Shown: positions 40,713 through 54,801 of the stretch, piece by piece
Numbering within the stretch: the first letter of the stretch is position 1
Layout of the letters: each line of letters begins with the position of its first letter
Assembly (NCBI RefSeq): GCF_000381345.1
Contig: NZ_KB906399.1
Location: 166,001-230,000 of the forward strand
Origin: Deinococcus apachensis DSM 19763
GTDB taxonomy: Bacteria; Deinococcota; Deinococci; Deinococcales; Deinococcaceae
Direction of reading: 5' to 3'
DNA length: 64,000 nt
Translations under genes and position numbers: made by a program
Notes under the pieces: model-generated
Told to the model about the DNA's origin: nothing
What the model saw: the letters and a program-made list of their open reading frames with translations, nothing else
Databases searched by the model: none

Positions 40713-41012
40713 TCAGTTGATCTCCAGACGGTAAGAGGCACAGGCAAAGGTCACGGCATCAACCGCTCGCGCAAAACCATGAGGAGCATTCACACGCAGA
40801 AAAACCTTGCCGCTTTCCTCTTTCGCAACACCGACCGTCAGCATCCCGAGCGAAAGGTCGTACCACACGTTCCCGTCGTAATCCGTGCCTTTCAAACCTC
40901 CCTCAAAAGCCCCTTTAAGCCCATCGTCGAGGGTAGTTTCACCCACGCGAGCGAGGAGTTCCAAGCAAGGCAAGAAGTTTTCGCCCTGAATCCACGATGT
41001 ATGCGCTCTCAT
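40713..41012 (-). CDS. Unknown 99-residue protein between lysT and lysU
   Basis: A product of 99 residues, MRAHTSWIQG to ASYRLEIN. The start ATG at 41012 overlaps the lysT stop (ATGA) and its stop is one base from lysU, so it is embedded in the operon. GC content is about 55% by my count over most of the gene, far below the ~70% of its neighbours, suggesting recent acquisition. It has no signal peptide or membrane helix; the C-terminal half (NVWYDLSLGMLTVGVAKEES) reads like alternating beta strands of a small cytoplasmic domain. I do not recognise the family. Confidence 0.65.
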   Translation of the reverse strand: MRAHTSWIQGENFLPCLELLARVGETTLDDGLKGAFEGGLKGTDYDGNVWYDLSLGMLTVGVAKEESGKVFLRVNAPHGFARAVDAVTFACASYRLEIN

Positions 41013-42280
41013 ACCCCCACCGGCCCTCTTACATCCTCCGGCAGCGCAATTCGCCCCATCACCGCCGTCGCCGCCGCTACCGCTGGACTCGCCAGGTAAA
41101 TCTTCGCGTCCTTGTCCCCCATCCGGCCGATGAAGTTGCGATTGGAGGTCGAGACGCAGACCTCGCCGGGAGCGAGGACGCCCTGGTGACGGCCCATGCA
41201 CGGCCCACAGCCCGGAGTCCCCAGCACCGCCCCCGCCTGCATCAGCGTGAGCAGGGTGCCGTCCGCCATCGCCTCCTCCATGACCTGGCTGCTGGCGGGG
41301 ATGACGAGGAGACGGGTGGAAGGGTTGACCCGCTGACCCCGCAGCACCTCGGCAGCGGCCTGCAGGTCCTCAATGCGGCCATTGGTGCAGGTGCCGATGA
41401 AGACCTGATCGACCTTCAGGCCGCGCAGTTCCGAAACGTCATGAACGTTGTCCACCTCGCTGGGGACACTCATGCGCGGGCGCAGGGCGGCGAGGTTGAT
41501 CTCGACCTCGCGGACATACCTGGCGCCGGGGTCGGGATACACCCAGTCGGGGATGTCGTAGCCGTAGTCGGTCAGGATCTCGCCCCCGGGGACGAAGAGT
41601 CCGGCCTTCGCTCCGGCCTCCACGCACAGGTTCGCCAGCGTCATGCGCTCGCCGCGGGTGAAACGGTCCCCGGCATGCATCTCGATGCTCTGGTAGGTGG
41701 CGCCGTCGGCCCCCAGGACGCGGATCATCTCCAGGGCGGCGTCCTTGGCGGTCACGCCGGGCCTGAGGTCGCCCGCAAACGTGACCTTCACGCTCTCGGG
41801 CACACGCAGCCAGGTCTTGCCGCTGGCGGCGGCGAGGGCGATGTCGGTCGCGCCCATGCCGGTGCCGAAGGCCGCGACGGCCCCATACGTGGTCGAGTGG
41901 CTGTCGGAGCCCAGGACGATCCAGCCGGGTTGCGCGAGGCGTTCCTCCATCAGCACCTGGTGGCAGATGCCGCGCCCCACGTCGAAGAGACGCACGCCTG
42001 TCGCGGTGGCGTACTCGCGCGCCTCCTTCTGCGCCTGCGCGACGCTGACGGTGGCGGCGGGGGCGACGTGGTCGATCACGATGGAGACGCGCCCAGGGTA
42101 CTTCGGCGTGGCGGCGAGATCGCGGCGCATCCGCTCGATGAAGCTCTGGGCGATGGAATCCACGACCATGACCTGATCGACGTCCACCACGGCGAGGTCC
42201 CCGGCGTACACGATCTGCGCGCCGCGCCGGGACAGAATCTTTTCCGCCATCGTCTGCGGGCGGGGAGGGGAGGCGGTCAT
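41009..42280 (-). CDS. lysT: Homoaconitase large subunit
   Basis: A 423-residue aconitase-family protein. The iron-sulfur ligands are in VFIGTCTNGRIEDL (about residue 290) and TPGCGPCMGRHQG (about residue 350). Substrate-site motifs include LGSDSHSTTYGAVAAFGTGMGATD and VSTSNRNFIGRMG. Together with LysU it forms the homoaconitase of the LysW-type lysine pathway; LeuC is the alternative. The start MTASPPRPQTMAEKIL at 42280 is preferred to an ATG 9 nt upstream because the -10-like GACAAT (42288-42293) ends 7 nt before it. First gene of the operon. Confidence 0.88.
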   Translation of the reverse strand: MTASPPRPQTMAEKILSRRGAQIVYAGDLAVVDVDQVMVVDSIAQSFIERMRRDLAATPKYPGRVSIVIDHVAPAATVSVAQAQKEAREYATATGVRLFDVGRGICHQVLMEERLAQPGWIVLGSDSHSTTYGAVAAFGTGMGATDIALAAASGKTWLRVPESVKVTFAGDLRPGVTAKDAALEMIRVLGADGATYQSIEMHAGDRFTRGERMTLANLCVEAGAKAGLFVPGGEILTDYGYDIPDWVYPDPGARYVREVEINLAALRPRMSVPSEVDNVHDVSELRGLKVDQVFIGTCTNGRIEDLQAAAEVLRGQRVNPSTRLLVIPASSQVMEEAMADGTLLTLMQAGAVLGTPGCGPCMGRHQGVLAPGEVCVSTSNRNFIGRMGDKDAKIYLASPAVAAATAVMGRIALPEDVRGPVGV

Positions 42281-42379
42281 GGCCGCCATTGTCGCGCGAA
42301 AGGACGGGGGAGGTATAGGGTTGAATGCCCAAAAGGAAGATGACCTAGCATATGCCAGGTATTACAGAGAATTGCGCGG

Positions 42380-42397
42380 CCCCAGCCTATGCTGGGG
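42380..42397. promoter_or_regulatory. Palindrome overlapping the khtT-like -10 box
   Basis: CCCCAGC (42380-42386) and GCTGGGG (42391-42397) flank CTAT; the -10 hexamer TATGCT (42388-42393) lies inside. The ATG is 3 nt beyond. It could be an operator or an mRNA 5' hairpin, or simply GC-rich coincidence. Confidence 0.4.
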
Positions 42398-42399
42398 GT

Positions 42400-42888
<489 letters not shown>

Positions 42889-42951
42889 CCTCCTCCCCAT
42901 CCCCTTCCCGCACGCCGTCCCCGCCTCTCTCACCTTTCGACGAGGTTCGAC

Positions 42952-44118
<1,167 letters not shown>

Positions 44119-44274
44119 GGACGTTGGCACGGCCCTGCTCGTCCCACGCGTCCACTGGGGATGACTGGAGCCTTGCGGCGGGGATGGCGCCTGCCGCGTG
44201 GTTTCCAGGTGGGAAGAGTCCGGCACCCCCTCTTTGACAACTCTGTCGGATAGGGGCAAGTAGGTTGACCGGGC

Positions 44275-44778
44275 ATGACCAAACGTTTGTTGCTCCCCAC
44301 CGCCGCTCTCGCCGCCGCAGCGACCCTGGCCGCCTGTGCCCCCACCGCCACGACGGCCATGATTGCTGACCCCGTCTTTGCCCAGGGGCAGGTCTGGGTC
44401 ATGACCCCGAAGGTCGCCGACGCGGGCGCCCCGCGGACCATGACGGTCGGCGTCCGTGACTTCAAGGTGAGGAACGCGGCCTCGTACGACCCCACCTTCA
44501 TCCGGCTGAACGACAGGGCGATGGCCGACCTGTTCTTCTACGACCCCGCCGACTCGGACCCCGAGTTCATCTTCGCCATGCGGCTCACCAGCACGGGCAG
44601 CGGGGATTACGAAGCCTGCCTGGTGCGGGAGCCCGGGGCCGTGCCGGTCGGGAAGCTCCTGACCAGGGCCTACGCCAAGAACCTCGGGGACCGGAAAGTG
44701 TTCGATCTGTTCGACGACTACATCGACACGGGGAAGATGGACGGGCTGGCGTCCTGCACGCTGACCCGCACGAAGTAG
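44275..44778 (+). CDS. Predicted lipoprotein, unknown function
   Basis: A 167-residue protein with a lipoprotein signal: MTKRLLLPTAALAAAATLAAC, lipobox LAAC at residues 18-21. The mature part (about 147 residues) has no family I recognise; it is rich in short beta-like stretches (MTVGVRDFKVRNAASYDPTFIRL) and has two further cysteines (EACLV, LASCTLT) that could form a disulfide. TAGGTT (44261-44266) ends 8 nt before ATG, and TTGACA (44234-44239) lies upstream at an unusual 21-nt spacing. It is followed by a hairpin terminator. Confidence 0.75.
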   Translation: MTKRLLLPTAALAAAATLAACAPTATTAMIADPVFAQGQVWVMTPKVADAGAPRTMTVGVRDFKVRNAASYDPTFIRLNDRAMADLFFYDPADSDPEFIFAMRLTSTGSGDYEACLVREPGAVPVGKLLTRAYAKNLGDRKVFDLFDDYIDTGKMDGLASCTLTRTK

Positions 44779-44803
44779 GCCGGACCCACGTCGATAAACA
44801 GGA

Positions 44804-44842
44804 GGCCGGGGCTTTTGCACCCCGGCCCCCTGCCTTTTGCCT

Positions 44843-44845
<3 letters not shown>
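44804..44845 (+). terminator. Terminator after the lipoprotein gene
   Basis: GGCCGGGG (44804-44811) pairs with CCCCGGCC (44820-44827), loop containing TTTT, followed by CCCTGCCTTTTGCCTTT. It separates the gene from the convergent radical SAM gene and may act in both directions. Confidence 0.7.
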
Positions 44846-46375
<1,530 letters not shown>

Positions 46376-46505
46376 GAAGCCTCCACTGTGCCTAAGGGAT
46401 AGGGGCGCTGGGAGCCTGAAGCCTTTCAGGAGTCAGCGCACGTCACAATCGAATAGTTTAACGGATTTTGTTTCCTGAACTGAAGCGCGCGTCACGGCTC
46501 GCCCT

Positions 46506-47264
46506 TCAATCCAGGCGACCCAGAAAGGCGTGCGTGCGGTAAGCGAGGGTGACCATGCCGTCCTGCTGATGCTTGTCGAAGAGGTGATCCAGTTCACGCG
46601 TCATCGCCGGGTAGGCGGGATCCTCGGGCGAGGGCAGGTAGCTGACACTGGCGGCGAGGGCATGCAGGCGCTCACGGGTAAGCGGGAGGGGATTCTCGAA
46701 AGTGACCCGTTCGAAGCCACCGGGCAGGAGATGGGGCAACTCCTGCTCGGGGACACGGGTGGCGACATCCGGCGTCCCCGCCTCCTGAAACTGCCGGACC
46801 GTCTCGCCGTAAGCCTTGTTGAAGCCTGTTTCCTCGCCCCGCCAGTCGTTCCAGACGAGCAGGACAAAACTTGCGGGCTGGAGGATGCGGCGGAACTCGC
46901 GGATGGTGGGCTCGGGGGTGAACCAATGGGCAGCCTGGGCAGCGGCGACCAGGGAGACGGACGCGTCCGGCAGGCCGGTGGCCTCGCTGGTGCCGTCATG
47001 AACAGTGAGGCAGCCCGCCGTGGTCTCCCCTGCCAAGGCCGGTGCAAGCTGGGCGCGCATTTCGGGATTCGGCTCGACGGCGTGAATCTTCACCCCGTGC
47101 GCGAGCAGCAGGCGGGTGAAGAGGCCGGTGCCCGCGCCGATGTCGGCCACGCCGCCGGAGAGCAGGCCACGCTCCTTCAACCACAGACCAAGGGCAGCTG
47201 CGTAGGAGGGCCGGGCCGCCGCGTACACTTCCGCGCGCCCCAGAAAACGGTCGGGGGCGCTCAC
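46506..47264 (-). CDS. SAM-dependent methyltransferase
   Basis: A 252-residue class I methyltransferase. SAM motif I is VADIGAGTGLFTRLL, motif II IHAVEPNPEMRAQL, motif III SLVAAAQAAHWFTPEP, then LQPASFVLLVWNDW. The fold and length resemble Methyltransf_11 enzymes acting on small molecules, including yeast trans-aconitate methyltransferase relatives. The start GTG 47264 overlaps the stop of the small membrane protein gene (GTGA), so it is translated as its second cistron. Confidence 0.85.
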   Translation of the reverse strand: MSAPDRFLGRAEVYAAARPSYAAALGLWLKERGLLSGGVADIGAGTGLFTRLLLAHGVKIHAVEPNPEMRAQLAPALAGETTAGCLTVHDGTSEATGLPDASVSLVAAAQAAHWFTPEPTIREFRRILQPASFVLLVWNDWRGEETGFNKAYGETVRQFQEAGTPDVATRVPEQELPHLLPGGFERVTFENPLPLTRERLHALAASVSYLPSPEDPAYPAMTRELDHLFDKHQQDGMVTLAYRTHAFLGRLD

Positions 47265-47488
47265 CGCTGCGCCCCCCGTGCAGGGCGCCACGCACTCGCA
47301 ATGAAATAAGTCAGGCCGCCCAGCAGGCCAGCCACAACGAGGAAGCGCAGCAACCGCGCCAGCACGCCCGCCAGCCCGACCACGAAGGCGCCCAGCCCCA
47401 CGAGCAGTTGCCCGGCCAGCCACACCAGCGCCAGCGCGGTGACGGCCAGCAGCACCACTCCGGCCAGGGCGATCAGCAGGCGTGTCAT
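47261..47488 (-). CDS. Small double-spanning membrane protein
   Basis: A 75-residue protein, nearly all hydrophobic, with two long helices (LLIALAGVVLLAVTALALVWLAG and LLVGLGAFVVGLAGVLARLL or the following LVVAGLLGGLTYFIASAW) and a basic tail. TATCCT (47495-47500) ends 6 nt before ATG, a leaderless start. It overlaps a methyltransferase gene by 4 nt. No family recognised; the real gene status rests on promoter, coupling and composition. Confidence 0.65.
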   Translation of the reverse strand: MTRLLIALAGVVLLAVTALALVWLAGQLLVGLGAFVVGLAGVLARLLRFLVVAGLLGGLTYFIASAWRPARGAQR

Positions 47489-47740
47489 GGGGGGAGGATA
47501 GAGCGCCGAGGGGGAGGCCGTCAGCCCTCGGTGAGAAGTGGGGCCTCCCGCGTGTTTCCAACAGAAAGGAGCGCTCCCGCGCGCCCCTCGATTTGCCTGC
47601 CAAAACTGTCCCCAAAGTAGCCCTGGCCCTTCCGTGGTGCAACCCCGAGACGTTTTCCCCGGCTTCACGGACAATGTGGGCGGTCGCGCGGCCAGACCCA
47701 AACGGCAGGCCAGGTGTTCGTCACCTGAACGGGAGGTTGT

Positions 47741-48613
47741 ATGACCACTCCGCAACACATCGCCCTGGACTTTTTCCGGCGGCCCAAGCCCCACACCGAC
47801 CTCGGCCCCTATAGCGTGGCCTTCCAGGACTTGCCGCGCGACGTGCCCGCCCTGTGCCAGATCGTGCGCGGTCTGGTCCTCCATCCCTTCGACGCGCATC
47901 TGTTTGGCGTCCAACTCCCGCCCGAACGCGACCCCCAGGACGGCTACCACCGGGGCGCCCAGGCGAAGTTGCACCGCATCCTTGAACTGGACGGGCGCGA
48001 TCTCATCCTGCCCAGATCACCGGAGCTGCGGCTGTCGGCGCACTGCATGAACTTCGCCGTCCTGCTCGCCGCGCTGCTGCACCACCAGGGGGTGCCCGCC
48101 CGCGTGCGCAGCGGCTTCGTAATGACCGGTGAGCAGCATTACAACCACTGGATCACGGAATACTGGCGGGACGACGGGGCGCGCTGGGTTCGGGTGGACG
48201 TGCAGATGGGACCCGAGCAGCACCGGGCAGGGGGCGTGACGTACGACGCCCATGACCTTGGACCCGAGCAGTTCCAGACGGCCACCGAAGTGTGGGGGCG
48301 CTGCCGGGGCGGGGCGAGCGACGCAACTCTTTACGGCTGGGACTGGAGTCAGCCCCAGTCGCACGGCTGGCCCTACCTGCGCGGACAGGTCGTGCATGAC
48401 CTCGCCGCCATCCACGGGATCGACAGCTTTCCCAGTTCCGACCGCTGGGGCTTAATTGGCGTGGCAGAGGTGAGTCAGGACGATCTGGCGCTGCTGGACT
48501 GTGCTGCCACGCTGGCAAACTTCGGCAATGACGCCTGTGGGGAACTCCGGGCACTTTACGAGGGTGATTCTCGGCTGCGTGCTCCCGAACTCGCCCCGAT
48601 CCGGGCAGGTTAA
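47741..48613 (+). CDS. Transglutaminase-like domain protein
   Basis: A 290-residue cytoplasmic protein. The triad is visible in transglutaminase order: Cys in LSAHCMNFAVLLAALLHHQGVPARV (about residue 103), His in HYNHWITEYW and Asp in WVRVDVQMG. The segment LLHHQGVPARVRSGF is characteristic of the superfamily. It has no relation in length to the 28.6-kb transglutaminase-like gene. The ATG has GGGAGG 5 nt upstream. Enzymatic role unknown. Confidence 0.78.
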   Translation: MTTPQHIALDFFRRPKPHTDLGPYSVAFQDLPRDVPALCQIVRGLVLHPFDAHLFGVQLPPERDPQDGYHRGAQAKLHRILELDGRDLILPRSPELRLSAHCMNFAVLLAALLHHQGVPARVRSGFVMTGEQHYNHWITEYWRDDGARWVRVDVQMGPEQHRAGGVTYDAHDLGPEQFQTATEVWGRCRGGASDATLYGWDWSQPQSHGWPYLRGQVVHDLAAIHGIDSFPSSDRWGLIGVAEVSQDDLALLDCAATLANFGNDACGELRALYEGDSRLRAPELAPIRAG

Positions 48614-48619
48614 CAGGCG

Positions 48620-48650
48620 GGGGCAGGGAGCCGCGCTGACCCCCTGCCCC
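48620..48650 (+). terminator. Hairpin between convergent genes
   Basis: GGGGCAGGG (48620-48628) pairs with CCCTGCCCC (48642-48650), 13-nt loop, no T-tract. It lies between the transglutaminase-like gene and icd, so it could serve both strands. Confidence 0.45.
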
Positions 48651-48669
48651 TCACGCTGGCCCTGTGGCT

Positions 48670-49932
<1,263 letters not shown>

Positions 49933-50168
49933 GTCGGCCCAACTCTACCCCTCCCACGCCTGAGAGGTGCATTGGTGTCCGTGTCACCCGAATGGTGTCG
50001 ACGCAGTTCAAATTTTCACGCGCCTCTCCTCCCCCCGCTACATGAAGCGAGTGGGCAGCTCAGCTAAAGGTCGAGCTGGGCGGCGTGAAGTCAGGGTTCA
50101 CCCGGTCGGTGCCTCGCCGCGCGATGCTGGCCTCACCCAACCGGGAATCCACGACCAGGAGGTTCACC

Positions 50169-50414
50169 TTGAGTGATGACAAGAGCACGTTGGAGAAGAT
50201 GGGCGACGCCGCCGGAGCCAAGCTGAAGGAGGGCGCTGACCGGGCCCGTGCGGCAGGACACGAGATCGCCAGCGGCCTGACCGACGGCGCCAGCCGTCTG
50301 GAGAATAATGCTGAGGCCGCCGTAGACCGCGGCAAGGCCGAAGTCCACAACGCCGAGGCGCACGCCGAGTACCGCGAGGGCAAGCGCGAGGCGCAGGACG
50401 GCGACGGGCACTGA
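50169..50414 (+). CDS. Small hydrophilic YtxH/LEA-like stress protein
   Basis: An 81-residue, Ala/Glu/Lys-rich, fully hydrophilic protein (ADRARAAGHEIASGLTDGASRLENNAEAAVDRGKAEVHNAEAHAEY) predicted as a long amphipathic helix, like late-embryogenesis-abundant or CsbD-type proteins linked to desiccation tolerance. The TTG start at 50169 was chosen because GGAGG (50158-50162) lies 6 nt upstream and the conserved-looking sequence (LSDDKSTLEKMGDAAG) begins there; a longer frame from 50085 would include atypical sequence. Confidence 0.65.
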   Translation: MSDDKSTLEKMGDAAGAKLKEGADRARAAGHEIASGLTDGASRLENNAEAAVDRGKAEVHNAEAHAEYREGKREAQDGDGH

Positions 50415-50519
50415 GCCGCAGCGCCAGGGCGACCGGCTCCCGATGGTGGGGCCGGTTTTCATGTCTCTTGCGGCCGACGTTGCGGAGGTGGGATGGCGCG
50501 CGGGATGGCAGGATGAGAC

Positions 50520-50903
50520 ATGACAAGATTCTGGGCTGCTGCACTGTTCCTCGCCCTGCCCCTGAGTGCCTGCGGAGTTCTGGGAGCCTCCCGAACTGTG
50601 GAGCTGGATGTGGTGAACGTCAGCCTTCCGGCTGCGGTCTCCCCAGCAGCGCCCCTGCAGGTCGATGTACGGGCCAGCATAGGGTCGTGCGAGGATACGA
50701 ACCACCGCCTCACCCTGGTTTCCCGGACAACGCAGGTCCTGACGTTGAAGGCCGAGGCAACAAAGACTCGTCCGGGTGCTGTGTGTCCCGCCGTTTACGC
50801 CGAAACCACCCTGTCCTACAGCGACCCCGGCACCCCAGCCCGCACGGACCCCTTCGAGGTCATCGTCAACGGGAAGTCGTGGGGCAAAGTGCGCGTTCAG
50901 TGA
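50520..50903 (+). CDS. Small predicted lipoprotein
   Basis: A 127-residue protein with signal MTRFWAAALFLALPLSAC and lipobox LSAC (15-18). The mature part is beta-rich (ELDVVNVSLPAAVSP, PLQVDVRASIGSCEDTNHRLTLV, FEVIVNGKSWGKVRVQ), resembling an immunoglobulin-like domain, with two more cysteines likely paired. No family recognised. The next gene starts 70 nt downstream. Confidence 0.7.
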   Translation: MTRFWAAALFLALPLSACGVLGASRTVELDVVNVSLPAAVSPAAPLQVDVRASIGSCEDTNHRLTLVSRTTQVLTLKAEATKTRPGAVCPAVYAETTLSYSDPGTPARTDPFEVIVNGKSWGKVRVQ

Positions 50904-50973
50904 GCCCCGTCCGCCATATCGAACCCCGCCACAGGGACACAACGGAACGGGTGGAGCGTCTGGAGGTGGATTC

Positions 50974-51750
50974 ATGACGGACGAACGACACTTCAATCCG
51001 GCCGATCCGCATGCCACACCCATGCACGGCGACACGCCCTTCTTGATCGAGCGGCGCGTCCTGGCGGGTGTTCCCGTCCTGATCGAGCGCCCACCGGAGG
51101 CTTCCGACGTGCGGGCCTTCTGCCTGGTGTACCACGGGGCGGGGGCGGCGAAGGAGGGCAAACTGGGCGTGTATTCCGCCCTTGCGGTGCGGGGCTGGGC
51201 CGTCGTGATCCCCGACGCGGCGCTGCACGGCGAGCGGGTGAGCGACACACCGCCCGGCCTGAATGCCCGCGAGTACGTCTGGGAGAGCGTGCGCCGGACG
51301 GTGGCGGAGGCCCCGGCCTTGCTGGACGCCCTCGAACAGGCGTTCGGCCCGCTGCCCGTCTCGGTGGTCGGGTCGAGCATGGGCGGCTACGTGACGCAGA
51401 CCCTCGCCCGGACCGAGACGCAGGTGAGGCGGGCGGCGGTGCTGATCTCCTCTGGGGTGTGGGAGGAGCCGGAGGTGAGGCGGCCGGAACTGCGGGCCTT
51501 TCTGGAGACCCACCGCCCCGTCACCCACGCGGGCGACGCACCGCCCACCCCCCTCCTGCTGGCGAGTGGGGACAGCGACCCGGTGTTCCCCCTCGCCGCC
51601 CACCACGGCCCGACCGCCGTTGCTTACCGCGAGGCCTACGCGCAGGAGGAGTGCCCGGAGAACTTCCGGGAGGCCGTGTTTCCAGGCGTGGGGCACTACA
51701 CCAGCCGGGGAATGCGGGACGCGGTGCTGGCTTTCTTTCTGGAATCCTGA
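50974..51750 (+). CDS. Alpha/beta hydrolase (acyl-peptidase/esterase-like)
   Basis: A 258-residue alpha/beta hydrolase. The oxyanion strand is FCLVYHGAGAAK, the nucleophile elbow is VVGSSMGGYVTQTLA (G-x-S-x-G, about residue 132), the acid is likely Asp in LLLASGDSDPVFPL, and the histidine is in FPGVGHYTSRGM. It resembles the YitV/BD-FAE group of bacterial esterases. No signal peptide. The ATG has GGAGGTGG about 5 nt upstream, so the long upstream frame is rejected. Confidence 0.85.
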   Translation: MTDERHFNPADPHATPMHGDTPFLIERRVLAGVPVLIERPPEASDVRAFCLVYHGAGAAKEGKLGVYSALAVRGWAVVIPDAALHGERVSDTPPGLNAREYVWESVRRTVAEAPALLDALEQAFGPLPVSVVGSSMGGYVTQTLARTETQVRRAAVLISSGVWEEPEVRRPELRAFLETHRPVTHAGDAPPTPLLLASGDSDPVFPLAAHHGPTAVAYREAYAQEECPENFREAVFPGVGHYTSRGMRDAVLAFFLES

Positions 51751-51820
51751 CGGCACGGGCGCGTTCCGACTCTTTTAGAGGGAGGCAACTCTAGAGAAAG
51801 ACATCGGGCCCACAGGTTGG

Positions 51821-52164
51821 GTGAATGCTCGCCGCCACCTTCGTCCCCCTCCCCTCGCGCCGGGCCTGCTGGAGTTGGGCTTGTGGGGATACGAGGTCTC
51901 CTGGCCCGTCACGAAGCTGTAGGTGGTGAACCGGAGCGGTGCGGCGTTGACCGGTCTGCGCGTGTGTATTCGGGAATGCGTGGAGCGGGCGTACTGGGAC
52001 TCCAGCGGACCTGGCACGTGCCCCTTTCCATCCGGGGTGACGGCGGCGCCGAACTGACCTTCGACGGCCTGCGTGACCAGCAACATGCTCAGAACTATGT
52101 CACGCCTGGCATGGGCGCCCGCTGGGTTGCCGACTCCGGCGGGCAGATCACACTCGAGCAGTGA
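51821..52164 (+). pseudogene. Decayed gene for a small membrane-anchored protein
   Basis: From GTG 51821 one frame reads through a hydrophobic stretch (LLELGLWGYEVSWPVTKL) to a TAG at 51920-51922. The same frame continues as VVNRSGAALTGLRVCIREC, and then the sense moves to another frame around 51985-52005, giving TWHVPLSIRGDGGAELTF and ending YVTPGMGARWVADSGGQITLEQ at 52164. The pieces join logically (anchor, then a beta-rich domain), suggesting one stop and one frameshift in a once-intact ~115-residue gene. A sequencing error cannot be excluded. The rest of the 51751-52174 interval is unremarkable. Confidence 0.5.
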
Positions 52165-52174
52165 CAATGAGGGG

Positions 52175-53089
52175 ATGACTTCTCCAAAACCCTCACCCTC
52201 CTCCCTCCTCGCCCTCGACATTGGCGGCACGTCCATTCGCGCCGCGCTGGTGGAGGGCGGGCAGGTGACGCAGCGACACGAGACGCGGACGCCGAAGCCT
52301 GCCCTCCCGGAGGTCGTCCTGACGGCAGCCCTCGGCCTCGCCACCCCCCTGGCCCCACGGGCCTCGGCGGTCGGCGTCGCCTGTGCGGGGGCCGTTGCCC
52401 GGGGCCGCGTGACCGCCACAGCCGCCCACACCTTCCCCGGCTGGACGGACGTTCCGCTGGCCGAGCGGGTCTCGGAAGGCCTGGAGTTGCCGTGCGCGGC
52501 CTTGAACGACGCGCGGGCCGCGGCCTGGGGCGAATTCAGCGCGGGGGCGGGGCGCGGGACGAGCGAGTTTATGTTCATCACGGTGAGTACCGGGGTGGGA
52601 GCGGGATTGGTGCTGGGGGGAAGGCTGCACCTTGCCGCCAACGGGCTGGACGCCGAACTGGGCTTCGTGAGCGTGCCTGCCCACTGGAGCCCCGGCGCCG
52701 AAGTCCCAGGGCTCGGTTCCCTCGCCCTGCTGGAGTTCGAGACGAGCGGCACGGCGCTGAATGAACAGGCCCGGAAGTTGGGGTATGCCGACGCACGCAC
52801 GCTGTGTGACGCGGCCGAGGAGGGGGAGGACGTTGCGGCCGACACCCACCTCCATTCGGCTGCCAATATTGCCTGGAAGATCGCGGACATCGCCGCGTTG
52901 CTGGGCGTCACCCGGGTGGCGCTGGGCGGCAGCGTGGGCCTGCGACCTGGATACCTAGCGCGGGTGCGGGAGGCCCTCGCCCACTTCCCTGAACGCTACC
53001 GGCCCGAGGTCGTTCACGCGGAGCTGAGAGCGGACGCGGGGCTGATCGGGGCGGCGCTCTGGGCGGGACGGGAGGCGGACGCGACCTGA
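52175..53089 (+). CDS. ROK family sugar kinase-like protein, zinc motif absent
   Basis: A 304-residue ASKHA protein. The phosphate 1 motif is LLALDIGGTSIRAALVE, the catalytic aspartate is in ALNDARAAAWGEFSAGAG, and phosphate 2 is FITVSTGVGAGLVLGG. In typical ROK kinases a histidine plus a CxCGxxGC zinc motif follows; here the region reads DAELGFVSVPAHWSPGAEVPGLGSLALLEFE and has none of these cysteines. It may phosphorylate a hexose or N-acetyl sugar, or be a structural variant. GACAAT (52163-52168) ends 6 nt before ATG, a leaderless pattern. Confidence 0.82.
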   Translation: MTSPKPSPSSLLALDIGGTSIRAALVEGGQVTQRHETRTPKPALPEVVLTAALGLATPLAPRASAVGVACAGAVARGRVTATAAHTFPGWTDVPLAERVSEGLELPCAALNDARAAAWGEFSAGAGRGTSEFMFITVSTGVGAGLVLGGRLHLAANGLDAELGFVSVPAHWSPGAEVPGLGSLALLEFETSGTALNEQARKLGYADARTLCDAAEEGEDVAADTHLHSAANIAWKIADIAALLGVTRVALGGSVGLRPGYLARVREALAHFPERYRPEVVHAELRADAGLIGAALWAGREADAT

Positions 53090-53167
53090 CAAATGTAAAG
53101 TTGCGGGCGCCGTAGTCCGGCCCCTCACCCCTCGTTAGCATCTCTTTTTTGCCGTCTGCCAGCGGTT

Positions 53168-53196
53168 TTGCTTGCCTCCAGGGCTCGTGTTACCCT
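53168..53196 (+). promoter_or_regulatory. Promoter for the P5C dehydrogenase gene
   Basis: TTGCTT (53168-53173) and TACCCT (53191-53196) with an ideal 17-bp spacer, about 27 nt before the ATG, followed by an AAGGAGG site. This is a conventional leadered promoter, unlike most genes here. Confidence 0.6.
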
Positions 53197-53222
53197 CGCC
53201 TTAATCTCAAGGAGGCAGGGCA

Positions 53223-54800
<1,578 letters not shown>

Positions 54801-54801
54801 G

